A stretch of 50,599 nucleotides of DNA from a virus. The stretch is taken from the IMG/VR virus record IMGVR_UViG_3300010885_055821, positions 1 to 50,599 of that record; one strand, 5' to 3'. Below the pieces are notes generated by a model, which had not been told where the DNA came from, ran no database searches, and worked only from the letters and a program-made list of their open reading frames with translations. This document shows, one piece after another, positions 23,896 to 32,357 of the stretch; within the stretch, counting starts at the first letter, position 1; each line of letters starts with the position of its first letter. Made by a program: the position numbers and the translations under genes.

Positions 23896-24786
23896 ATGAG
23901 TACATCAATAACATCCTCAATGTTTGACTCTATTAAGCAAGCATTGGCTAAAAACGAAACAAGCAACTCAGGCAAGTTCCTGAAGACAGAAGTTGGTAAT
24001 ACATATACAGTTCGGTTATTACCGAATATTAAGGACCCTTCAAAGACATTCTTCCATTATTTCACGTTTGGTTGGACGTCGTTTTCTACCGGTCAATACA
24101 TTCAAGTTGTAAGTCCTCAGACTTGGGGTGACCGTGATCCTATTAACGAATATCGTTATAAAGCTACTAAGACAGGTTCTCAAGAAGAGAAAGATAAGGC
24201 ATCTAAGATTCTTCGTAAGGAAAACTGGATGATCAATGTTTACGTTATTAATGACCCTAAAAATCCTGATAACAATGGCACTGTTAAGTTTCTCAAGTTT
24301 GGTCGTCAACTCCATAAGATTATTATGGAAGCTATTGAAGGTGACGACTCTGACGGTCTTGGATCTCGTATTTTTGATCTTACCGCTAAGGGTTGTGACT
24401 TCAAGATTAAGGTTGATAAGCAAGGTGAATACCCTTCCTATTCTACTTCTAAATTCACCATGACTAAGGCTATTGATGGTTTAACTACTGAAAAGATTGA
24501 ATCTATTTATAATGGTACAAGTGATCTTGAAAAGGTCTATAGTGTTAAGAGTTACGATGAATTGAAAAAGACTCTTGATGAGCATTTTCATTGTGTTGGT
24601 GTAACCGAATCAAAACCCTCTAAATCAGCTCAGCCTGTAAATATTCCTCAACCTGCTGAAGAGGAAAATGCTGCACCTTGGAAGGGTGCAGAAAGTAATA
24701 ATGTGGCTGAAGCAGCCAAGTCACTTGATGGTGATACTGATGAAGAAGATGATATTCAGAAGATTCTTGCGCAGTTGAATGGTTAA
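23896..24786 (+). CDS. 32: Single-stranded DNA binding protein gp32
   Basis: 296 aa (T4: 301). Basic N-terminus for cooperative binding, then an OB-type core including NTYTVRLLPNIKDPSKTFFHYFTF, SPQTWGDRDPI and ILRKENWMINVYVINDP, and a very acidic C-terminus (DTDEEDDIQKILAQ) for partner contacts. In T4 the core holds zinc through His and three Cys. Here the corresponding region has no cysteine (TWGDRDPI in place of a Cys-containing loop); the only Cys are at KGCDF and HFHCVG, far from it. The structural zinc has probably been lost. A strong terminator follows. Confidence 0.9.
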   Translation: MSTSITSSMFDSIKQALAKNETSNSGKFLKTEVGNTYTVRLLPNIKDPSKTFFHYFTFGWTSFSTGQYIQVVSPQTWGDRDPINEYRYKATKTGSQEEKDKASKILRKENWMINVYVINDPKNPDNNGTVKFLKFGRQLHKIIMEAIEGDDSDGLGSRIFDLTAKGCDFKIKVDKQGEYPSYSTSKFTMTKAIDGLTTEKIESIYNGTSDLEKVYSVKSYDELKKTLDEHFHCVGVTESKPSKSAQPVNIPQPAEEENAAPWKGAESNNVAEAAKSLDGDTDEEDDIQKILAQLNG

Positions 24787-24801
24787 TAAAGTTGTATAAG
24801 T

Positions 24802-24831
24802 AAAGGGGAAGTGGAAACACTTCCCCTTTTT
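24802..24831 (+). terminator. Intrinsic terminator after gp32
   Basis: A 12-bp stem (AAAGGGGAAGTG with its complement) capped by a GAAA tetraloop, ending in TTTTT. The next gene's ATG (24832) starts immediately after the T tract. Confidence 0.88.
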
Positions 24832-25317
24832 ATGTCTCAACCAAACCTTAAGGAAGATTTAGAAATAATAGCTGCATTAACCGCGGGTACAGCAGGTTTT
24901 ATTACTAATAATATTAACAAAATGATGGTGGGTGATAGTAATTTTGTTAAGACAGAAATGCAACCACGTGATATACTTGAAAAAGCTAAACAGGAACTTG
25001 TAAAAGCATACGGACCCACACTTCAAAAGACATTATTAGAACAAGCACCACCTGTAATTATTAAACCAGAAGTAAATCAACCAGAATTAGGTTTACAGCA
25101 ACACATATGGCAAAGACCGCATATTGAACAACCGGTAAAAGTGGAAACAGATGATAAGCAATTAATGTTTAATTTTGATAATTCACCCACTGCGCAAAAT
25201 ATATTTTACAAGTTAAATGTAATAATGGAAAAATTGGACTCACTTAATGTAAAGGTGCATGCACTTTCAGAACAAGTAAATAAAAAAAAAGTTAGTAACC
25301 CCGAAAAAAAAAGATAA
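24832..25317 (+). CDS. Hypothetical protein with a possible clamp-binding motif
   Basis: 161 aa, not recognised. The start is taken at the ATG right after the terminator; the in-frame GTG inside the hairpin stem is unlikely. The N-terminus is Ala/Gly-rich (IIAALTAGTAGFITNN). A Pro/Gln-rich linker (about 70-105) leads to KQLMFNFD (residues 109-116), which resembles sliding-clamp binding peptides (Q-L-x-x-F), and then to a short coiled coil and a basic end. The gp45 clamp gene follows 9 nt later, which fits a clamp-interacting protein such as a transcription or repair accessory. This is inference only. Confidence 0.65.
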   Translation: MSQPNLKEDLEIIAALTAGTAGFITNNINKMMVGDSNFVKTEMQPRDILEKAKQELVKAYGPTLQKTLLEQAPPVIIKPEVNQPELGLQQHIWQRPHIEQPVKVETDDKQLMFNFDNSPTAQNIFYKLNVIMEKLDSLNVKVHALSEQVNKKKVSNPEKKR

Positions 25318-25326
25318 AATTACAAT

Positions 25327-26067
25327 ATGGACCTTATTATCAAGAATAAAGGGGAGTTCATCACAAAATTCATAAAACCTATTTGTAATATAGCAGATAG
25401 TGGTATAGTTAAAATACAAGAAAATAAAGCTAGTTGTATATTAGCAACACAAGATGCTTCGGTTATTCTTTATGCGCAATTTAATCTAGAAATTGATAGT
25501 AAAGTACCGGTATTATTAAATTGTCCTGATTTAAGGAGATTTGAAAGAATTTTATCTATATTAGATAGTGACAGTGTTACACTTAAGTATTTAAATAATT
25601 GTTTAAATTATAATGATGGTAAGACTAGATTTAAATACCATTTACTTGAAGGTGGTATAATTAATGGACCAACTCTTAGTATTGATAAAATAGCTAAGCT
25701 AGAATTCCCTATTGTATTCAATATTACACATCAAAAAATAAATGAATTAATTAAAGGTTCAACATTTGCTAATAATGCAAGTAAATTATACATTTCTTTT
25801 ACAGATAATAAGGTATATGGTGAAATAGCTGATAGAACAAACACATTAATTGACACATTTACTACAGTAATTAATGAAGAATGTGCTATTGCTGCATCTC
25901 AATCTGCCCCTGATATGCCTATTTTATTTGAAACTATTAAAATTATTGCAGGTGTTAAGTTTGACACTGTTAAAGTTAACATAAACCCTAAGCTTGGTGT
26001 GGTGTTGTTTGAAATTGCTGAAGCTGACTATAAATTGAAATATATAGTTTCAGCACTTGTTACATGA
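25327..26067 (+). CDS. 45: Sliding clamp gp45
   Basis: 246 aa (T4: 228). The layout fits a trimeric processivity clamp: two similar halves, each rich in beta strands (SGIVKIQENKASCILATQDASVILYAQF near residue 25; ASKLYISFTDNKVYGEIADRTN near 155). The opening MDLIIKNKGEF and the inner-surface lysines also fit. gp45 tethers gp43 and is the mobile activator of late transcription with gp55. The clamp loader genes (gp44/gp62) are not in this window. TAAAAT lies 6 nt before the ATG, matching the leaderless pattern, though without a clear -35 box. Confidence 0.85.
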   Translation: MDLIIKNKGEFITKFIKPICNIADSGIVKIQENKASCILATQDASVILYAQFNLEIDSKVPVLLNCPDLRRFERILSILDSDSVTLKYLNNCLNYNDGKTRFKYHLLEGGIINGPTLSIDKIAKLEFPIVFNITHQKINELIKGSTFANNASKLYISFTDNKVYGEIADRTNTLIDTFTTVINEECAIAASQSAPDMPILFETIKIIAGVKFDTVKVNINPKLGVVLFEIAEADYKLKYIVSALVT

Positions 26068-26393
26068 ACAACATTACTACACAAGGATATTTTATAAAAC
26101 GTTTAAGAGATTGTGGCTTTATTGTACTCAAAATGTTTCATGATTACAGTTTTGCTGATCCAAGAAAATGGACTATCCTATTAAACCCTAAAAGGGAATC
26201 TGTATTGATTACATGTTATTGTAACAAGACTGACTATAAAGAAATAATATTTGAAATAAATGATGGTGGTAATAAAATACCTAAAAACTATCACTTATCA
26301 ACTGATTCTATGGAAGTAATAATTTCATTCTTGATTAAGAATGGTATTTCTAATAGAGTTGAATTAAATGACCCGTATAATAAAAAAATATAA
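26064..26393 (+). CDS. Conserved small protein after the clamp
   Basis: 109 aa, function unknown. Starts in the gp45 stop (ATGA). The pattern TTQGYFIKRLRDCGF, DPRKWTILLNPK and FEINDGGNKIP resembles a small protein conserved in marine T4-like phages next to clamp or replication genes, as I recall it. A mixed alpha/beta single domain is likely, with two Cys in TCYCNK. No catalytic motif is seen. Confidence 0.75.
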   Translation: MNNITTQGYFIKRLRDCGFIVLKMFHDYSFADPRKWTILLNPKRESVLITCYCNKTDYKEIIFEINDGGNKIPKNYHLSTDSMEVIISFLIKNGISNRVELNDPYNKKI

Positions 26394-26396
26394 CTT

Positions 26397-27380
26397 ATGA
26401 AAATACTTGTAATTGGTAAAGGCTTTATTGGCGAACGTCTTAGTTATTTCCTTTCTAAAGTCGAAGATTTTGAGGTTCATACCATAAATCAAACTCTTGT
26501 GGATTATACTAAGCCAGAAATGCTTCGTATGTTTCTCGGGTATCATGCTAATACTATAAACTCACCATTTGATCGTATTATTATTTGTACCGGTTACACC
26601 GGTAAGCCAAATGTAGATGCGTGTGAATTAACTGAAAATAAATCTGTTACGTATTTTTATAATGTAACTGTACCACTTACCATTGTTAGAGTTGCTAATG
26701 AATTCGAGGTAAGATGTATCCACGTAGGTAGTGGGTGTATTTATGATGGTTATGACACTTATTACAGTGAAACAGATGTACCTAATTTTGGTATCTATAA
26801 CCCTGATAGTAGTTTCTACAGTAAAACTAAACATATTAGTGAAACGGTATTAAAAGATATATGTCATGTGTTTAGAATTAGAATGCCATATACTTTTATA
26901 CCAGGTGATAAAAATTATCTCACAAAAATCTTAAAGTATCCTGTAACTTTATCTAAATTTAATAGTATTACTTGTGTGGATGATTTTTATAATTTTATCT
27001 ATAACTTTATGTTGTTAGATATTGATTATGTTACCGATTTTGGTGTGTTTAATGTAACCAACCCCGCACCGGTTAATGCTAATACTATAGTTGATATAAT
27101 GGTTGAAGCAGGGTTAGAAGAAGCTAGAAATAAAAAATGGGTGTTTACCGATAATTTGGCTGATTTGAACATCACTGCTAAACGTAGTAACTGTGCTCTT
27201 AATACAACCAAGATTGCTCAAATGGGTCTTATCTTACCACCTACTGAGGAATCATTACTTCGTACATTGAGATTGTATAAAGAGTATAGTGAAAAAACCG
27301 GAATAACGTGTGATAGTGAAATAGTCAACACCAACGGTGAAATTATTAGCGTTGATGCTGATGCTGATATAACTATATGA
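26397..27380 (+). CDS. NAD-dependent sugar epimerase/reductase (RmlD-like)
   Basis: 327 aa, extended short-chain dehydrogenase. The N-terminus KILVIGKGFIGERL (residues 2-15) is the Rossmann dinucleotide motif. ICTGYTGKPNVDACE resembles the RmlD segment around V-D-x-A-E. VGSGCIYDG holds the catalytic Ser/Thr region, and FYSKTK supplies the Tyr-x-x-x-Lys pair. RmlD reduces dTDP-4-keto-rhamnose, and RmlA and RmlB follow at once with overlapping frames, so a role in making a dTDP-deoxysugar is likely. RmlC (epimerase) is not present. Another nucleotide-sugar epimerase activity is possible. Confidence 0.72.
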   Translation: MKILVIGKGFIGERLSYFLSKVEDFEVHTINQTLVDYTKPEMLRMFLGYHANTINSPFDRIIICTGYTGKPNVDACELTENKSVTYFYNVTVPLTIVRVANEFEVRCIHVGSGCIYDGYDTYYSETDVPNFGIYNPDSSFYSKTKHISETVLKDICHVFRIRMPYTFIPGDKNYLTKILKYPVTLSKFNSITCVDDFYNFIYNFMLLDIDYVTDFGVFNVTNPAPVNANTIVDIMVEAGLEEARNKKWVFTDNLADLNITAKRSNCALNTTKIAQMGLILPPTEESLLRTLRLYKEYSEKTGITCDSEIVNTNGEIISVDADADITI

Positions 27381-28150
27381 AATATAAAGGTATAATCTTA
27401 GCAGGGGGTAACGGTACAAGACTTTATCCACTAACTACTAGCGTATCTAAACAGCTCCTACCTGTTTATGATAAACCGATGATTCATTATTCGGTAGCAC
27501 AAATGCTCGAATTTGGAATTGATGAAATATTAATTATTACTTCATCGTATGAAAATGTAACACTGTATTCTAAACTATTAAGTGATGTAAATGCATATTT
27601 TACATATGTGGTACAGAATAACCCGTGTGGTATTGCTAATGCTTTTCATTTAGGTGAACATTTTATAGGTGAGGATAATGTTTGCCTAATGTTAGGTGAT
27701 AATATTTTTTATGGAAATTTCTCTTTAGTTGCTGACACAATTAAAAATACAACCCATAATTTAATTTTAGGTATTGAAGTATCTAACCCTAAATCATATG
27801 GTGTGATGTCTTTTAATGAAAAATGTGCACTAGAAAAAATTGTTGAAAAACCTGAAATTCCTCCTTCAAATTACGCTGTACCTGGTGTGTATTTCTTCGA
27901 TAACACCGTAATTGATAAAGCTAAAAAACTAATACTATCAAAAAGAGGGGAATATGAAATAACTGATGTTATAAACCAGTATATTGATGAAGAAAAAATG
28001 TGTCATATATTGATGCATAGTGAATCGGTAACGTGGTTTGATTGTGGTCAGATAGATGATTTGTTAGAGGCAAGTAATTTTATTGCAGCGGTTCAAAAAC
28101 GCACAGGTAAAATAGTTGGAGATGTGTATGCTAAACGAATTAAACAATAA
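27377..28150 (+). CDS. rmlA: Glucose-1-phosphate thymidylyltransferase
   Basis: 257 aa, slightly shorter than cellular RmlA (about 290). LAGGNGTRLYPLT (residues 8-20) is the nucleotide-binding signature, and SKQLLPVYDKPMI follows as in RmlA. LMLGDNIFYG, PGVYFFDNTV and EITDVINQYI complete the family pattern. It makes dTDP-glucose from dTTP and glucose-1-phosphate. The start overlaps the epimerase stop (ATGA), and rmlB starts inside its end. The missing C-terminal helices may affect allosteric control by dTDP-rhamnose. Confidence 0.92.
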   Translation: MKYKGIILAGGNGTRLYPLTTSVSKQLLPVYDKPMIHYSVAQMLEFGIDEILIITSSYENVTLYSKLLSDVNAYFTYVVQNNPCGIANAFHLGEHFIGEDNVCLMLGDNIFYGNFSLVADTIKNTTHNLILGIEVSNPKSYGVMSFNEKCALEKIVEKPEIPPSNYAVPGVYFFDNTVIDKAKKLILSKRGEYEITDVINQYIDEEKMCHILMHSESVTWFDCGQIDDLLEASNFIAAVQKRTGKIVGDVYAKRIKQ

Positions 28151-29120
28151 AAATATAGTTGTAACAGGTGGTTATGGGTTTATAGGTAATCACCTCATTA
28201 GATTGTTGGTAGAAAAAACATCTGCAAATGTGATAGTTGTAGATAAACTAACCTATGCATCAACATATTCAAATGAATTAGTTTCTAATACACATAATTT
28301 TGTGTATTTAGATATTTCATCTAAGTATTTCGGTGAAAATCTTATAAATACAGTAGTTAAACGTCAACTTATACCAAAGAACAGTAAAATAGATTATGTT
28401 TTACATCTTGCAGCTGAGTCACATGTAGATAGTAGCATCAAAAATCCGGGTATATTCGTTGAAACAAATGTAAATGGCACTTTAAATGTACTTGAATTTG
28501 TTAAAACTCAAGATTGTAAACTTATTCACGTTTCTACCGATGAAGTTTATGGTCATCTTACAAACTATAAAGACTGTTTTACGGAAGAAACACCTTTAAA
28601 TCCAAGATCACCGTATAGTGCATCGAAGGCAGCTTCTGATTTATTAGTACAATCATACGTAAACACCTACGGAATCTCTGCAATCATTACTAGATGCTGT
28701 AATAATTTTGGTATTTATCAGCATCGTGAAAAATTTATACCAACTTGTATTAAATCTATTGTTAATAATAAACCAATTCCTTTATACGGTAATGGAAGTA
28801 ATGTGAGAGAATGGATAAGTGCTAAAGACCATGCTTTGGCAATATTACAAATTGCAGTTAAAGGTACATTTGGTCAGATTTATAATATTGGATCTGGTAT
28901 TGAATTTACAAATCTTGAGTTAGCTACTAAAATAATTGATTTTGCTTACAATATTCACGGTATCAAAGGTGAAATAGTTAATGTTGAAGATAGATTAGGT
29001 CATGATTTTAGATATGCAATTGATAATTCTAAGTATAGAAACGAAATTAGCAATGATTCTTACACTACATTAGACTTTTCATTACATGAAATTTTTCAAT
29101 TTTACAAAAATAAATATTAA
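28128..29120 (+). CDS. rmlB: dTDP-glucose 4,6-dehydratase
   Basis: 330 aa. VVTGGYGFIGNHL near residue 10 is the NAD-binding motif. LAAESHVDSSI, VSTDEVYG (catalytic Thr-Asp-Glu) and SPYSASKAASD (Tyr-x-x-x-Lys) are RmlB signatures. RmlB converts dTDP-glucose to dTDP-4-keto-6-deoxyglucose, the branch point to many deoxysugars. ATG at 28128 is preferred because GGAG lies 6 nt upstream; ATG at 28122 is also possible. It overlaps rmlA by 23 nt and the next gene by 35 nt. Confidence 0.92.
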   Translation: MLNELNNKNIVVTGGYGFIGNHLIRLLVEKTSANVIVVDKLTYASTYSNELVSNTHNFVYLDISSKYFGENLINTVVKRQLIPKNSKIDYVLHLAAESHVDSSIKNPGIFVETNVNGTLNVLEFVKTQDCKLIHVSTDEVYGHLTNYKDCFTEETPLNPRSPYSASKAASDLLVQSYVNTYGISAIITRCCNNFGIYQHREKFIPTCIKSIVNNKPIPLYGNGSNVREWISAKDHALAILQIAVKGTFGQIYNIGSGIEFTNLELATKIIDFAYNIHGIKGEIVNVEDRLGHDFRYAIDNSKYRNEISNDSYTTLDFSLHEIFQFYKNKY

Positions 29121-29421
29121 ACCTGGGGAAATATATGCGGTACATAAAGGTGTATATCTAGGTCATCTATTATTTTATATTGAACATAATAAACATGATG
29201 ATTTATACTGTTTTCTATCTATAAAAGGGTTAAAAAACATATGCATTCCTTCAAAAGATGTAAAAGAAGGTATAAAAGGTAATTTATTACGTAAAACTAC
29301 TATTAAATTACCTACGGACTTTCGAACACTTTGTTTAAAACAATATAAGTTTAATATTGACAACCCTAAAAATGATTCTATTATAAAAGAAGATGAAAAT
29401 TTTGATATTGGACTGCAATAA
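29086..29421 (+). CDS. Conserved hypothetical protein before RNase H
   Basis: 111 aa, unknown. It begins inside rmlB (35-nt overlap) and ends inside the RNase H gene (29-nt overlap). A beta-rich first half (INIKPGEIYAVHKGVYLGHLLFYIE) is followed by FLSIKGLKNICIPSKDVKEG and LPTDFRTLCLKQYKF. This reads as a small conserved phage protein with an SH3- or Sm-like barrel, which I cannot name. No active-site motif is seen. Confidence 0.68.
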   Translation: MKFFNFTKINIKPGEIYAVHKGVYLGHLLFYIEHNKHDDLYCFLSIKGLKNICIPSKDVKEGIKGNLLRKTTIKLPTDFRTLCLKQYKFNIDNPKNDSIIKEDENFDIGLQ

Positions 29422-30298
29422 TCTTCTTTATCGCACGTTTTGGGTTGCTAAAACGATGTCTTCTGAAGAGGAAGCACCCAATTTTACGGTGCATTTGTTC
29501 ATGAATGCAGTATTTTCATATGTTAATCAGTTTAATCCTAAGAAAATATATGCAGTTTGGGATAAAAAATTGTTAGATCCTTGTGAAAATTTTAGAAAAC
29601 AGTTACTTCCAGCTGTGTATAAAGCTAACCGTGATAAGAGTTTAACTGTAGATGCACATATTCATGAAGAAAAGCTACGAGAATTACTTAAAGCTGTAGG
29701 TATACACAATTTGTTTCCGTATAAGTTAGAGGCTGACGATGTTATTGGTTATCTTACTAAAGTAAACAATTGTTTTAATAATGTAATTGTAACTGTTGAT
29801 AAAGATATGTTACAATTAATTAATAATAATGTATCTGTCTATTCACCTATAAAGAAAGAGTTAATTACTGAAAGCAACTTTGCAATTACTAATAAAGGTG
29901 TTGAACATAAGTACTTTCTCACTTTAAAAGCTCTTACAGGTGATCAAAGTGATAATATCGATGGTTTGTATAAGGTTGGACCTAAAAAAGGTATAAAACT
30001 TGCTGTTGAAATTGTAGATAATAACAATATCAACTGTCTTACTGATGAGCAGAAGATTATATATGAGAGAAACATGCGATTAATGGATCTCAAACGAGGT
30101 TTTCTTGAGGAGGATGAATACATCCACTATGATAAACAGTTGGTCGAGTTAAAGGATGAAAGAAACTACAACATGTTTATTAGTCTTTGTGAAGAACTTA
30201 AGTTAAACAAGATACTTGAGAGTAAAAACAAATGGTATGAGAAGTTTTTTCAAAGTAATAAATTGAATAAACTTGTAGAACAGTTGGGATTATACTAA
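29393..30298 (+). CDS. rnh: RNase H / 5'-3' exonuclease (FEN family)
   Basis: 301 aa (T4 Rnh: 305). Acidic metal sites appear in order: ILDCNNLLYR (Asp6), LEADDVIGYL, TVDKDMLQLI and GDQSDNIDG, followed by the helix-hairpin-helix YKVGPKKG. It removes RNA primers and flaps from lagging-strand fragments. A helix-rich C-terminus follows. The start overlaps the previous gene, and ATG at 29393 gives the conserved N-terminal beta strand. Confidence 0.9.
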   Translation: MKILILDCNNLLYRTFWVAKTMSSEEEAPNFTVHLFMNAVFSYVNQFNPKKIYAVWDKKLLDPCENFRKQLLPAVYKANRDKSLTVDAHIHEEKLRELLKAVGIHNLFPYKLEADDVIGYLTKVNNCFNNVIVTVDKDMLQLINNNVSVYSPIKKELITESNFAITNKGVEHKYFLTLKALTGDQSDNIDGLYKVGPKKGIKLAVEIVDNNNINCLTDEQKIIYERNMRLMDLKRGFLEEDEYIHYDKQLVELKDERNYNMFISLCEELKLNKILESKNKWYEKFFQSNKLNKLVEQLGLY

Positions 30299-30306
30299 AT
30301 AATTGT

Positions 30307-30504
30307 ATGATTAATAATTTAAGTAATCAACAATTTGTGAGACCAGTTGTAATTTCTAGTCCTATTAGCGGTAATCCTGTAACACCACAGATAAAAACGT
30401 TTATGAGAGGTGATCAAAAAATAACCGAAGCACATTGGATTGATCCTAATAGCGGTACTTTTATTAGAAAAGGTATTGTGAGTGTAGAAAAAGTTAAAAA
30501 ATAA
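30307..30504 (+). CDS. Small hypothetical protein before the primase
   Basis: 65 aa, not recognised. It is placed between RNase H and primase, and its stop overlaps the primase start (TAATG). A Pro/Ser/Ile-rich N-terminal half (VVISSPISGNPVTPQ) is followed by FMRGDQKITEAHWIDP and a basic tail. A good reading frame with tight coupling supports that it is real. Confidence 0.6.
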   Translation: MINNLSNQQFVRPVVISSPISGNPVTPQIKTFMRGDQKITEAHWIDPNSGTFIRKGIVSVEKVKK

Positions 30505-31523
30505 TGCTCATACCTGAAGAATTTGTTGTACAAAAGTTTTATCAGTACACAAATAAACCAAAATATAACCGTCTTACTCGCACTTACCAAGGAGGTTGCC
30601 CGATTTGTAAAGAAGGTAAGAGCTGGGGTTTGAAAAGACGGTTATTCTATGTAACGAAAAAGAATTTAATATTTTGTCACAATTGCGGTTGGAGTGGTAA
30701 CCCTATAAAATGGATAATGCAGGTATCAGGTGAATCATATAACACTGTAATCACCGAGATTCAACAAGTTGATAATATAAAAATAACTGTTGATCGTGAA
30801 GAAAAAAAGCCTATAACTGAAAATCTGCCAGATGATTGTATTGATTTATATGATGTTACGCAAATAAGTTTTTATAAAGACGTTAACATTGTTAATGAGG
30901 TGGTAAAATATATAAAGGATCGACGATTAGATACAGCGATAAATAGACCTAAAAAGGTTTACACATCGTTAAAAGACTACACTCATAAGAATAGACTTAT
31001 AATTCCTTTCTTTGATAACAATAAACCTATTTATTATCAGAGTAGAACAGTGTTAGATATTGATAAAAAGAATAAACCTAAGTACCTCTCTAAAAGAAAT
31101 GGAGAAAAGTCTATATTCAATATAGATAATGTTACATCTGATATAGATTACATTTTTATATTTGAAGGACCTATTGATAGTTTTTTTGTTCGTAATGGTG
31201 TAGCAGTGGCAGGTATACAAGAAGATAGTTACTCCACTTTTACTCAATTACAAGCTACACAAATTAAACGCTACCCGTTGCATAAAATCATTTGGGTATT
31301 AGATTCACAATGGCAAGATGAAGCAGGTTTGAAGAAGTCTTATAAATTAGCTGAAAACGACGAATTAATTTTTATATGGCCTGAGATAATTGGTAAAAAG
31401 TTTAAAGATTTTAATGAAATGTGTTGCACTTTAGGAACAAATGAAATTAAACCGGAATTTGTTATTAAAAACAGCAATTCCGGTTTAAAAGCTAAGTTAT
31501 TGTTGAGTCAAATTAAAGTTTAA
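30504..31523 (+). CDS. 61: DNA primase gp61
   Basis: 339 aa (T4: 342). A zinc ribbon at the N-terminus has C32-x-x-C35 (GGCPICKEG) and C58-x-x-C61 (FCHNCGW). The TOPRIM core has FIFEGPIDSFF (about residues 218-228) and IIWVLDSQW as the second acidic motif. gp61 makes RNA primers on the lagging strand with helicase gp41. Near its 3' end the coding sequence contains a perfect 13-bp inverted repeat. The stop overlaps the convergent gene by 4 nt. Confidence 0.9.
   Translation: MLIPEEFVVQKFYQYTNKPKYNRLTRTYQGGCPICKEGKSWGLKRRLFYVTKKNLIFCHNCGWSGNPIKWIMQVSGESYNTVITEIQQVDNIKITVDREEKKPITENLPDDCIDLYDVTQISFYKDVNIVNEVVKYIKDRRLDTAINRPKKVYTSLKDYTHKNRLIIPFFDNNKPIYYQSRTVLDIDKKNKPKYLSKRNGEKSIFNIDNVTSDIDYIFIFEGPIDSFFVRNGVAVAGIQEDSYSTFTQLQATQIKRYPLHKIIWVLDSQWQDEAGLKKSYKLAENDELIFIWPEIIGKKFKDFNEMCCTLGTNEIKPEFVIKNSNSGLKAKLLLSQIKV
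31447..31488. repeat. 13-bp perfect inverted repeat in the primase 3' end
   Basis: TTAAACCGGAATT (31447-31459) and its exact complement (31476-31488) flank a 16-nt loop. It lies in coding sequence just before two convergent genes meet. No T tract follows, so it is not a standard terminator. Confidence 0.7.
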
Positions 31524-31927
31524 CCGTTCTTACCGCTAATTAAATAACCTTTAAATGATTGCACTAAAGCGCTAAGTTCGCTTGCTACTCTTGCAATCTT
31601 CTTTGATTCGGAAGAAGCAATCTTTTCAAACATTGTATCACAACTTGCATTGTGTAATTTAGATTGGATTGAAACATCGGTATCACCATTAATATATTGT
31701 ACAAACTTATCAATTTCACTGATCCATTGTTGCAATTCACCAGCTTGCATCTCATATGATTGCTTTAATACATCCTTGGTAGATAAAGATGGTGCATTTA
31801 CTTCATAATCTGTTGGAGAGGCGCCTTGATCAAGTGTTGCAGCCATGGCTTCTTTATCATCTGCCATATCATCAAGTACATTTGCTGCTTCAACTACTTT
31901 AATAAATCTCTTTTGAAATACACTCAT
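31520..31927 (-). CDS. Hypothetical protein, late promoter
   Basis: 135 aa, not recognised. An in-frame extension of 42 codons upstream is rejected; ATG at 31927 (MSVFQKRFIKVVEAAN) has the AATAAATA late element exactly 5 nt before it. Mostly helical, with a heptad-like run (ELQQWISEIDKFVQYI) and SKKIARVASELSALVQSF. Probably a minor virion or assembly protein judged by its late promoter. It is convergent with primase. Confidence 0.75.
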   Translation of the reverse strand: MSVFQKRFIKVVEAANVLDDMADDKEAMAATLDQGASPTDYEVNAPSLSTKDVLKQSYEMQAGELQQWISEIDKFVQYINGDTDVSIQSKLHNASCDTMFEKIASSESKKIARVASELSALVQSFKGYLISGKNG

Positions 31928-31932
31928 ATTAT

Positions 31933-31940
31933 TATTTATT
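31933..31940 (-). promoter_or_regulatory. Late-type element AATAAATA, 5 nt before ATG
   Basis: Minus-strand octamer, spacer ATAAT, then the ATG at 31927. It helps to fix that start. Confidence 0.65.
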
Positions 31941-31945
31941 AGCAG

Positions 31946-31953
31946 ACTAAATA
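31946..31953 (+). promoter_or_regulatory. Late-type element ACTAAATA, 8 nt before ATG
   Basis: Plus-strand element back to back with the minus-strand late element; it would give a leader of about 3 nt for the gene at 31962. Confidence 0.4.
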
Positions 31954-31961
31954 TTTTATAT

Positions 31962-32357
31962 ATGTCCCAATATATTTCAGAAGACAATACAATGATGTAT
32001 AATCGTTGGGTCCAGGGTATTGCTACCCGGGATTTAAAAGGTAATAATATCATGATGTCTGATCTTAAAAAAGTATCAGATACGCAGAACTATACAAATA
32101 GTGATATTGGGTACCCGTTTATTCAATGCCCTAAAATATTACCTTACCCGTTAAGTACTATTTATGATGATATCGCAGGTTTTATTATTGATTACTCTAA
32201 TATAATGGAGAAGTTAACAAGAAGTTTACAAAATCCAGTTACAACAGGTGAAGATAGAATTAAAATACAGCAAACAATTACAAAATTTAAACAAATAGAA
32301 AAAATTATCAAAGATACTACGAAGTCGATGGAAGGTACTGACGAAGAAGTTGAATAA
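31962..32357 (+). CDS. Hypothetical protein
   Basis: 131 aa, not recognised. The first half is polar (DNTMMYNRWVQGIATRDL), then comes a Pro-rich turn (QCPKILPYPLSTIYDD). A helical C-terminal half (GEDRIKIQQTITKFKQIEKIIKDT) could form a coiled coil. It is divergent from the gene on its left and 26 nt from the next, and begins a run of five small rightward genes. Confidence 0.7.
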   Translation: MSQYISEDNTMMYNRWVQGIATRDLKGNNIMMSDLKKVSDTQNYTNSDIGYPFIQCPKILPYPLSTIYDDIAGFIIDYSNIMEKLTRSLQNPVTTGEDRIKIQQTITKFKQIEKIIKDTTKSMEGTDEEVE

